Part shown: positions 26,671 through 36,700 of the stretch, one piece after another
How the letters are laid out: every line of letters begins with the position of its first letter
Position numbering within the stretch: position 1 is the first letter of the stretch
NCBI GenBank assembly: GCA_027486655.1
Contig: JAIXOR010000073.1
Location: forward strand, 124,001-188,000
DNA length: 64,000 bases
Reading direction: 5' to 3'
DNA from: Verrucomicrobiaceae bacterium
GTDB taxonomy: Bacteria; Verrucomicrobiota; Verrucomicrobiia; Verrucomicrobiales; Akkermansiaceae
The notes under the pieces: model-generated
What the model saw: the letters and a program-made list of their open reading frames with translations, nothing else
What the model was told of the DNA's origin: nothing
The model's database searches: none
Translations under genes and position numbers: made by a program

Positions 26671-29600
26671 TCAGGATGAACGGCGGGGGGGACGTTTGAG
26701 CGCCTGGGTGAGCGCCTTGCCTAGAGAATCGATGTGCTCCGGGCCAAACAGCGCGAGATGATGGCCCGAAACCGGGATGATGTCCAGTCCGGACAAGGCC
26801 ACCTGCGACCATCCGTAGTCCGCAGGTCTCTCAACCTTGTCGCTGGCATGGGAGGCCTTGAAAAGAGTGATCCGGCCATCAAAGGGCCTCGGCCGGTATT
26901 CTTGCATCGCACGCCAGTTTTCTTCACGCACCTGCACCCGGCGAAGATCGCTGTAGGCCTCGGCCGGCCCCTGTTTGCGAGCGGCACTCAACTCGGCCTT
27001 GATCCGGCGGTGGGTTTGCATGCCTTCGGCGATCCGGGCACTCAGTTTCCCCAATCTCTCACCGAACGGAACTTCGCGGTTTTCATTCCAGAACACGCTG
27101 AAGCGCTCGAACGGGCTGTAAAGCCGTGCCTCGGCCGCAGGATTGTGGGTGTCGAACATGCCAAGAAACTCCACCTGGTGCCCGGCGTCGCGAAGCTGGC
27201 AGGCGATTTCGTGAGCAACCACGCCACCGAAGGAATATCCGGCCAGGCGGAAGGGGCCCTCGGACTGCATGGAAAGAATGCTCTTTAGATAAGCGGCCGC
27301 GGTTTCTTCGATGCTCCTGCGCTCAAGCGGGCCGTTGTTGCCAAGTTCCAGTGATTCGATCGCGTGGACCGGCAGATCGGCCGGCATGAGGGCGGCCAAG
27401 CCCCGGTAGAAAATCACGCCACCGTCTCCGCCATGGATGCAGAAAAGCGGTGGCTGGGATCCACCTCGGGCCAGCGTCACGATGTGACCAGGGCCCTTGC
27501 CCGACGGGGCGGGGAACACCTCCGCGGCTTCCATGGATTTCGGTGCGGCCGGTTCTCCCGCGAGAATCCCCGCAAGACGGGCGATTGTGGGATGCTGGAG
27601 AAGCACGGCCAGCGGGAGACTTTTGTCGAACTCGCGGTTGATCCGTGAAAACATGCGCAGCGCCATCAGCGAGTGCCCGCCGAGGGAGAAGAAATCGTCG
27701 TGACGGCCGATGTCCGCAACCCCTAACAGATCACGCCAGATCGAGGCCAGATGGCTTTCGATCCCCGCTTCGGGAGCCTCCTTCGGCGCGTCGTTCTTGA
27801 TCGTGGAGCGCTGGCCCGGATCCGGAAGCGCCTCGACCCGGATCTTGCCATTGGCATTGAGCGGGAAGGACTCGATCACGGCGATGCCATCCGGCTGCAT
27901 GAACGAAGGCAGGCGCTCCGCGGCAAAGCTGGCGAGATCAGACGGCTCCAGCATCGCACCTGGTTGGGAAACCACCCAGACAAGAATCCGTTTGGTCTCC
28001 GCACTGTCACCACGCACCGCCGCCTTGCATTGCCGCACTTGCGGGTGCTGAGCGAGCACGCTTTCGATTTCGCCCAGTTCGATCCGGAATCCGCGGACCT
28101 TGACCTGATGGTCACGGCGGCCGAGGAACTCGATCGCTCCATCCGGCGTCCACCGGCAGCGGTCACCGGTTCGGTAAAGTCGGCCGAGTGACGGGTGATC
28201 CACGAATTTCTCCGAAGTGAGTTCCGGAGCATTGAGATAGCCGATCGCGAGACCGTCTCCTCCCGTGCACAGTTCTCCCGGGATCCCCACGGGCACCGGA
28301 CGAAAGAGCTCGTCCAACAGATGCACCGTGGTATTCGAAATGGGCCTGCCAATCGGGATCGACGGGGTATCCAGATCGTCCCGAGTGATGCGGTGGCAGG
28401 TGGTGAAGGTGGTGTTTTCGGTCGGGCCGTAGCCATTGATCAGGGTGGTCCCCGGCAGTGCATCCAACGCCTTTCGCACATGGGGAATCGAAAGCACGTC
28501 GCCTCCGGCCAGCAGGGTTTTGAGCCCCTTGAGCGATGATGCGTGTACGTCGATCATGATTTGGAACAACCCGGCGGTGAGCCAGAGTGTCGTCACGCCA
28601 CGCTCGCGGACCGCCGTGGCGATGGCCTCCAAACCGGGGCCATCCGGAAGCAGGACCAGCTTTCCTCCGTTGAGCAGTGCACCCCAGATTTCAAGCAGCG
28701 AGGCATCGAAGGAAGCGGGAGCGGCCTGAAGAAACACGTCTTTCTCGGATATGGTGAGGAAGCTGTTGTTCTTCACCAAGCGCACGGTTCCGCGATGCGG
28801 GAGCAGCACTCCCTTGGGTCTTCCGGTAGAACCCGAGGTGAAAAGCAGATGGGCCGGTGAATCCGCAGTGACTTCCAAGTCCGCGAGTGGAACCTCGCTC
28901 TCATCGCTTCCCACTGGATCGATCCGGATCACACGCCCGTTCCAAGCTTCGGGAAACACCGAGGCACACCCCGCATCCACGAGCGCTCGGGTGGCACCGC
29001 TTTCCTCAAGCAGTGTCTGGAAGCGATCCGCCGGATACGATGGATCCAGCGGAACACAACATCCGCCCGCGAGAAGTATGCCAATGAAGCCCACAATCAT
29101 CTCCGGTCCCGGGGTGGTGCTGATGGCAACCCGGTCGCCGGGATGGATTCCGGCGTCGATGAGCTTGCCCGCGGTTTTCATGCCGGCGTGGCGGATCTGA
29201 CCGTAGTTGAAAGCACGCTCGCCGCATTCGACTGCGATTCGTGTGGGGAAACGCCGCGCCGTTTCGAGAAACAGACTCCCGATGGTGGCATCGCGCGGAT
29301 ATTCCCGATGGCTGCCGGACCAGTCTTCGAGCAATTGGTGGCTCTCGTCACGTGTGAGGATGGCAAACTGCTCGATCGGTTTCCCGGGATCCGCGGCGAT
29401 GTCTTCCAGGAGTTGCACGAAGTGACCGAGCATCCTCTCCGCCGATGCGCGTGTGAACAGATCGATGCTGTAGTCGCAGGACGCCCGCCATCCTTCGCGA
29501 CGTTCGACCATGAAGAAGTGAAGGTCGAAGATCGTTCCGGGCGAGCGGGATGGAATCGGTGTCAGGGTGACTCCCCCGAAGGTTCCCGCCTGGGCGAAGG

Positions 29601-30729
29601 AACGGTGGTGGTTGAAATTGACCTGGAACAGCGGGTTGCGGCTTTGATCGCGTTCCGGACGGAGTTCCCGGACAAGGCACTCGAAGGGCAGTTCCTGATT
29701 TTCCAGCGCCTCCAACGCCGTTTCCCGGACCTGAGCGAGAAACGCGGGAAAGTCGGGATTTCCCGTTAGATCGCAACGGAGGATCAGCGAGTTGATGAAA
29801 ACCCCGATCAAGGGTTCCAACTCACCACGGGTGCGTCCGGTGACCGGAGTACCGACCGCCACGTCCAAGGCTCCACTGTATCTTCGCAGCAGGATCATGT
29901 AGGCTGCGAACTGGAGGTGGAACAAGGTCGCCCCCTGGCGGGCGGCGATGGCCTGAAGCTTGTCGGTCAGTTCCTTGGGCAGCAGCGTCGAGATGATTTC
30001 ACCCTTCCACGACTTCACCGGAGGCCTTGGGAAATCGGTGGGCAGGTCGAGCTCGCTCATGCCCTCCAGCTTTTTCTTCCAGTAGGCAAGCTGCTGCTTC
30101 ATTTCCGGACCTTCCAGAAACTCCTTTTGCCAAACACTGAAGTCGCCGTATTGGATGGGCAGGGGATCCAGCGGACAGGGTTTGCCTTCGAAGAATGCCT
30201 GATAGATCTCGGCAATCTCACGGGTCAGCACGGTCATCGACATCCCATCAAAGAGGGCATGGTGCACGGTGACGTGGAGAATGTGGGAATCCGGCGACAA
30301 CCTGAGAAGCTCGGCCCGGATCATCGGACCGGTGGAAAGCCGGAAGGTCCGGCGCGCCTCGATGGTTCCAAGCCGGTCTGCTTCTTCCGTGATCCGGTCT
30401 TCCGGCAGGTGGCTGATGTCGATCACCGGAAGACTCAGCACCAACTCCGGACTGACGATTTGCAGCAACTCGCCATCCTGCTCGCCAAACCGGGTCCGCA
30501 GTGCCTCGTGGCGGACGATGATTTCGTTGAGTGTCCGTTCAAGCAGTCCCGCGTCCAGCGGACCTGTCAGTCGGAAGCGCAGGGGCACGTTGAATGCGGA
30601 AACCTCACCCTGCAGGAGTTCCAGATACCAGAACATCTGCTGGGCGACGGACGCGGGAAACGCGAGAACGCCGCCCGGACATTCCGCGTTGGCGGATGGT
30701 CCGCTGGATGCGTCCTGGATGGGTTTCAT
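26671..30729 (-). CDS. NRPS termination module: C-A-PCP-TE
   Basis: A 1352-residue module that adds one residue and releases the product. Condensation domain (about 15-440) has HHALFDG at its active site. The adenylation domain (about 460-960) has FTSGSTGRPKGVLLPH, NGYGPTENTT and NANGKI; pocket residues read by eye are D-A-L-W-L-G-G-T-F-K, valine-like. PCP serine is in FFSLGGHSLMALRM. The C-terminal type I thioesterase (about 1085-1345) has the nucleophile in AGYSFGGVVAHE and a late catalytic His in VSGHHLALFG. ATG 30729 lies 4 bp after the stop of the upstream hybrid gene and matches the condensation-domain start; upstream codons in frame would overlap that gene. Confidence 0.93.
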   Translation of the reverse strand: MKPIQDASSGPSANAECPGGVLAFPASVAQQMFWYLELLQGEVSAFNVPLRFRLTGPLDAGLLERTLNEIIVRHEALRTRFGEQDGELLQIVSPELVLSLPVIDISHLPEDRITEEADRLGTIEARRTFRLSTGPMIRAELLRLSPDSHILHVTVHHALFDGMSMTVLTREIAEIYQAFFEGKPCPLDPLPIQYGDFSVWQKEFLEGPEMKQQLAYWKKKLEGMSELDLPTDFPRPPVKSWKGEIISTLLPKELTDKLQAIAARQGATLFHLQFAAYMILLRRYSGALDVAVGTPVTGRTRGELEPLIGVFINSLILRCDLTGNPDFPAFLAQVRETALEALENQELPFECLVRELRPERDQSRNPLFQVNFNHHRSFAQAGTFGGVTLTPIPSRSPGTIFDLHFFMVERREGWRASCDYSIDLFTRASAERMLGHFVQLLEDIAADPGKPIEQFAILTRDESHQLLEDWSGSHREYPRDATIGSLFLETARRFPTRIAVECGERAFNYGQIRHAGMKTAGKLIDAGIHPGDRVAISTTPGPEMIVGFIGILLAGGCCVPLDPSYPADRFQTLLEESGATRALVDAGCASVFPEAWNGRVIRIDPVGSDESEVPLADLEVTADSPAHLLFTSGSTGRPKGVLLPHRGTVRLVKNNSFLTISEKDVFLQAAPASFDASLLEIWGALLNGGKLVLLPDGPGLEAIATAVRERGVTTLWLTAGLFQIMIDVHASSLKGLKTLLAGGDVLSIPHVRKALDALPGTTLINGYGPTENTTFTTCHRITRDDLDTPSIPIGRPISNTTVHLLDELFRPVPVGIPGELCTGGDGLAIGYLNAPELTSEKFVDHPSLGRLYRTGDRCRWTPDGAIEFLGRRDHQVKVRGFRIELGEIESVLAQHPQVRQCKAAVRGDSAETKRILVWVVSQPGAMLEPSDLASFAAERLPSFMQPDGIAVIESFPLNANGKIRVEALPDPGQRSTIKNDAPKEAPEAGIESHLASIWRDLLGVADIGRHDDFFSLGGHSLMALRMFSRINREFDKSLPLAVLLQHPTIARLAGILAGEPAAPKSMEAAEVFPAPSGKGPGHIVTLARGGSQPPLFCIHGGDGGVIFYRGLAALMPADLPVHAIESLELGNNGPLERRSIEETAAAYLKSILSMQSEGPFRLAGYSFGGVVAHEIACQLRDAGHQVEFLGMFDTHNPAAEARLYSPFERFSVFWNENREVPFGERLGKLSARIAEGMQTHRRIKAELSAARKQGPAEAYSDLRRVQVREENWRAMQEYRPRPFDGRITLFKASHASDKVERPADYGWSQVALSGLDIIPVSGHHLALFGPEHIDSLGKALTQALKRPPRRSS

Positions 30730-30733
30730 GGGT

Positions 30734-33700
30734 TCAGAGATTGCGGCGGTAGGCATCGCGGTTGACGCGTTGGATGGAGGGGGATGCGGGTTTGGTGGAC
30801 TCCGCGAGAGGTTCCGCTGCCAGGGCGGCGATCGTCCGCAGGCGGAAGACTTGAGCGGGCGTGAGTGGAATCCCGGCCCGAGTGGCACGGGTGGTGATCT
30901 GGAAAATCAGGATGGAGTCGCCACCAAGGCTGAAGATGTCATCCTCGATGCCGATGGCGTCCTTGCCGAGAACCTGTTTCCAGATATCCAGCAGCGTGGA
31001 TTCCGTCTCATTCCTCGGAGCGGTGAGTTCACGCGTCACAGTCTCTCCGGATGCCTCACCGGGGGCGGGCAGGGCCTTCCGATCGACCTTTCCATTCGGA
31101 GTAAGCGGGAAGGACTCCAGTATCACAAAGGCGGAGGGAATCATGTATTCCGGAAGCTCGGCGGCAAGGTGCCGCTTCAGATCCCGGATGAGATCCTTGG
31201 AATCCGCGGACTTCGCCGTGCGCGGGACATTGGCGAGCGCGGAAACCTCCAGCGCGCTCCCGGGCAACGACCAACCCGGCAGGGCGGCATCGGCAGCGGG
31301 GAGGAAAACCGCTTCCAGCAGGCCATGGGTGCCATCTTCTTTCCAGCGGACATGAGCCTTGTAGCCGGTAAGTGCGGCAACCGCGAACAAGTCCTCGGCG
31401 CTCACCGCGTTCGACGGTGTGGGCGGCATTTCAGGAAGGGCGGACGAAGAATCGGCCGCATCGAGAGCCTTGCGGAAGGCGAGGGCCCCGGAGAGCCGGG
31501 CGTCGGGAATGTGGGTTAGATGCAAGGCGGACGGTCCCTCCATGAGCATGGCTTCAAGCTGCTCGAGGTTGAGATTTCTCCACTCGGAGGCGGGAGGAAC
31601 CGGTGACGTGGCCGGAGTCCGGCCCACATGGAGAATGACGTCGTAATGATAAGTGGTCGTCTCATTCATCAGCTTCCCGCGACGCAGCTGGATCTCGACA
31701 TGGGAAACGCCGGGAATGGATGAACTCATCGCGCCGAACCATGCCGGGTCGATCGAAAGCTCGGTCTCCTGGGCGAGGCGCTGTGCCGCCATTTCCCGAA
31801 GTTGCCCCGCCGTGGTCCCGGCGGGTGCGTGCTCGCGAAGCGCCGTGGCATGATGGACGGCGAGCAGCGAGTTCCCCTGGATATCCCCCAGATAGATCCG
31901 GCCTCCGGGACTCAGGACACGTGCAGCACCTTTGAGAACCTTGATCAAGTAGTCCGCATCCGGGAAATACTGGGCCACCGAGTTGATGATCACGGTGTCG
32001 AAATACGAATCGGGAATGCCGTCGAAATCATCGGCAGGACGGTGAAACAACTTCACCTGGGGAAGGTTGTTCTGCTGCTCCAGAGCCTCGATGGCCACCT
32101 TCGAAATGTCCGCAGCCCAGTAACACTCCGAATCGGCCGCAAGGCGGGAAAGGAGTTGTCCGGTGCCGCATCCGATCTCGAAGCGGCGGCTGCCACCCAC
32201 TTGCCGGATGCGCTCCACCGTCGTGTCGATCCACTCATTGACCTGGGCGTCCAGATTCTCCACACCCGCCCATCCGGCGATCACCGAGTCGAGGCGATCG
32301 AGCTTGTCGGCACCGGTTTGGTCGATCGCCGACTTGTAGAGAAGGTCCCACTGGTCTTTCCAAATGGCGGTGCCGTCGGAGTCGGTGGTTTCGCTCGGAG
32401 TCGTGAGATAGGCCACCAAACGTCCATCGTTGACATGGGCGACCGCCTTGGTCACCGACGGGTGTTTCTCGATCAGGGACTCGATTTCCCCGAGCTCGAT
32501 CCGGTAGCCGCGCAGTTTGATCTGGTGGTCCAGACGGCCGAGGAACTGCAAGTCTCCATTCTCGAAGAAGCGGACACGGTCCCCTGTGCGGTAAACACGG
32601 CCGAATTCAGGGTGCTCGATGAACTTCTCGGCAGTAAGCTCCGGGCGGTTCAGATAGCCGCGTGCAAGCCCGGCACCGCCTAACAAAAGCTCGCCCGCCA
32701 CTCCGGGAGGGAGCAATTTCCCATGTTCATTGACGATGAAGGCACGGGTGTTGGAAACCGGTCTGCCGATGCTTGCCCGTCCGCCGGGCTGGCGAAGCGT
32801 GAATGTGGAATAGGTGGTGTCCTCGGAGGGCCCATACAGATCATAAACCCGGATGCCGGAAAGGGTCTCGTAAATCCGGTCGGAGAGCGTCTCGGAGAGC
32901 GCCTCACCGGCGAGATTGATCACCTTGACCGAGGAGGGGACCAACTCGGCATCCAGAAGTTCCGTGATGGCCGATGGCACCGTGTTGATCAGCGTGATCG
33001 AGTCCCGGTGGGGATGGTCACGGAGGTCCAGAGCGTTTTCGGCAAGAATGAGCGATCCACCGGCCGCGAGGGTGACGAACATTTCAAAAATCGACAGGTC
33101 GAAACAGATCGACGTCGAAAACAAGACTCCCGCGAGATCTGCGGGTTGATAGACACCACGTGCCCAACCGATCAGCGCGATGGCATTGCGATGCTCGATG
33201 GCCACGCCCTTCGGCTTGCCGGTGGAACCCGAGGTGTAGATCACGTAGGCAAGATCGGCGGGCTGGGTATGGGACGGGGGACGATCGGCCGCGGATTGAA
33301 GAACATCGTCGATGAAATGATGCCGGCTGGTATTGCCTGCGGGGAGGGTGGATTCCAGCGACTTCTGGGTGAGGAGGATCGGAGCGTTCGAGTCCTGGAG
33401 GATGTATTCAATGCGATCCTTCGGATACTTCGGATCGATTGGGACATAGGCCCCGCCGGCTTTGAGCACGGCGAGGATGGCGACAACCGTTTCCGGCCTG
33501 CGTTCCGCACAGATGCCAACAAGCGTTTCGCGCTCCACGCCTGCTTTGCGGAGATCGGCGGCCAGGGCATTGGCGTGGCGGTCGATTTCCTGATACGAGA
33601 AGGTCCTTCCCGCATGACGAAGGGCGATGGCGTGCGGCGAGCGGTCCACCTGGTCCTCGAAAAAGCGCTGGATCGAGGGTTCCACAGGCAGCGGGGCCTC

Positions 33701-36700
33701 CGTCCGGTTCCACTCCTCCAGCTTCCGGCGGTCTCCGCTTGTCAGAAGATCGAGATCCCTGAGCGGGGAATCCCCCTGCGAGATCACGGATTCGATGAGT
33801 TGTTCGTAAGCATCCAGCCAAGCCAGGATGGTTTGGCGGTCATGCAGATCCGTGTTGTATTCGCATTCGACGACGAGTCGCTCATCGGTCTGGACGAGGT
33901 TGAAGAAGAGATCGAAGTTGACGAACTGCTTCGGGTTGGTTTCCACATCGAAGCGGAGGCCGTCGAAGCGGATCTGATCGAGGCCGTTCTTGTCGATGTT
34001 GAAGATGACCGAAACCAGGGGCACGCGGCTGGTGTCGCGCGGCAGGTTGAGTTTCTTCAGGAGACTGCCGAACGTGTGGTTCTGATGGTCGTATGCCTCG
34101 AGCACCTGCTCCTTGACCTCGGCGGCGAAGCTGCGGAACGGACGGTCCGCTACCGGCGAGAGGCGGAGTGGCAGGAAATTCAAACAATGCCCCACGAGTT
34201 CATCCCTCCCGATCCGGGTTTGTCCTGCGGCTGGCACGCCGATGACCACATCCTCCTGCCCGGTGATCCGGTGAAGCAGCGTGGCAAACGAGGAGAGCAG
34301 GGTGGCGAACAGAGTGCCACCGAGTTTCGGGGAGGCTTTCTTGAGACGTTCGAAACGCTCCGGATCGATGGTAATTTTCTCCATCGCGCCATGATAGGTC
34401 TTTACCGGAGGGCGCGGTCGGTCGGTCGGCAGGTCGAGAACCGGTGCGCCATCGGAGAATCTGGCAACCCAGTAGTTTTCAGCGTCTGTCGATTCGATGC
34501 TGCCGCGATTGGCGGCCTCAAGGCGGGCGTATTCGGCAAAGGACATCGCCGGCTGGAGGCGCGGAAGGGTTCCTTGGCGGCGGGCGTTGTATGCCGCAGC
34601 AAGTTCTGCGAGAATCATGCCAAACGACCATCCATCGCATACCATGTGATGTGCGGTGAAGATGAGTTCGTGAATGCCACCCGCGAGTTTCACAAGTTCG
34701 AAGCGGACCAGCGGCCCCTTGGTGAGATCGAAGGGAATGGAACTCTCGGCGCGTTTGATCAACGAGAGTGGAAGCGTCGCCGATGGGGACTGTGCATCGA
34801 TGCTGGAGAAGTCATGTTCGATGAGCTCCACCGCGCGGCCCGACGGATGGAAAAACTGGGTTTCTCCGTCCTCTGAGAACGTGCTGCGCAAGGCCGGGTG
34901 GCGGACGATGATGTCATGCAGGGCGGATCGGAAGGCGCTTCCATCAAGGTCACCCTCGAAACGGATGACGTTGGACTCGTTGAACGCGCAATTGGCTTCA
35001 TCGCCCATCAGGACGGCATGGAAGATCTCGCGCTGGGCCTCGGTGGTCGGAGCGCTGTCAGAGCGTGGAAACTCCCGGGGTGCTTCATGTCCGATGTCCG
35101 CAGATGCGGGAAGGAACCCGGCCTCCTGCATGTCCTGCACCGCTCCGACAAAACCGCGGATGACTTGATCGAAATCCTCATCGCTGTGGGCCGTGGTGAA
35201 GTAAAGCGGTCGCCCCTCCCAAACATGCACGCCGCGTTCGCGGAGGAAGAACCAGAGCAGGCTCGCATACTTCAGATCAGGCGCGTGTTCGATCACCGCA
35301 TAGGCGCTGAAGTGCGGGATCCGGATTGGCACGCCGATGTGTTCGAAGTGCCCGTTCAAAGTCCGGCAGAGGCGGGCGACACGTTCCTCCATGTCGATTT
35401 GCAAGCGCGGACCTTCACCAAGAAGGTGCTGGACGACTCGCCACGCCGCAGCCATCGCGAGCGGATGCCGGACGAAAGTGCCTGCAAAGAATGTCACTCC
35501 GACCTCAGGGAAACTGTCATCTCCGTAGTGCCAGGCCCCGCCGTCGAGAGCATCCATGTATTCGCGTTTTCCGGCCAGCACGCCGATTGGCATGCCACCT
35601 CCGATCACCTTTCCATAGGTGGCAAGATCGGCCTCAACACCGAAGTAGGCCTGCGCGCCTCCGGGGGCGCAGCGGAATCCGGTGACCACTTCGTCGAAGA
35701 TCAGGGCGGTGCCTGATTTTTCGGTAATGGCCCGGACTTCGTGCATGAACTCGCGGGGTTGGAGGCCCGGCGCACGGCTTTGCACGGGTTCCACCATGAC
35801 CGCTGCCAACTCATGAGCATGCGCCCGCAGGATCTCGAGTGAGGCAGGATCCGCATAGTCGAGAACCAGCATGTTTTCCACAAGCGATTGCGGAATACCC
35901 GGCGCGATCGGCTGGGCCTTGTAAACCCCATCCACCCATGAACCGCGGACCAAAACCTCTTCGAACATGCCATGGTAATCGCCGGTGAAATAAGCGATCC
36001 GGCTGCGGCCCGTGATCGTCCTGGCCAGACGCATCGCAGCCATCACCGCTTCCGATCCGGTGTTGCAAAAGGTGGCCCGCTCCATGCCGGTGAGTTCACA
36101 GATGGCCTTCGCAAGTTTTCCTGCGACCGGCGACTGCGGACCAATCTCGATCCCGGATTTCAACTGCTCTTCGACCGCTTCGATGAGCCAGTCCGGGGAA
36201 TGACCGAAGAAATACGTTCCGAAGCCCATCGTGATGTCGACATACTCATTTCCGTCGAGGTCCCAGATCCTTGCGTCCTTGCTGCGCGATGACACGATCG
36301 GATAGACCATTTCCTTCCACTGCGATTTGAAGCCGGAGACCGCGCGTGGATCGGCGAAGTGGGGACGGTGCTCCTCGGTGTAGGCCTTTGATGCGCGCGT
36401 CTTGGCGGTGTAGCGTTCGATCAAGCGGTCAAGTGCAGCCTGCTGGCCCGGGGTCAATCCGCCCTTGTCGCCCTTTTCGATAGGCTTGTAGGGGCCGAAG
36501 CGGGTGGGCGCCGCCGCACTGCGGTTGAGGTGGGCTGGCCAGGTGATCGGTGCCGGACCGCTTGGGTGGGTCTGGGATGCAGGGACCGTTTGCCCGGCCA
36601 GCAGTGCCTGCATGATTTGCAGGTTGTTAGCCAGAAGTTGCTCCAGCGGGCCTCCGGGCGTCTGGGCTGCAATGGAAGCAGGTGCCACGGCAGGAGTCTT

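Noticed and set aside
32723-34876. Long open frame (717 codons) on the plus strand inside the hybrid PKS-NRPS gene
   Set aside because: The opposite strand carries unmistakable condensation and adenylation motifs over the same bases. Long antisense frames are a by-product of the high GC content, and this one shows no domain.
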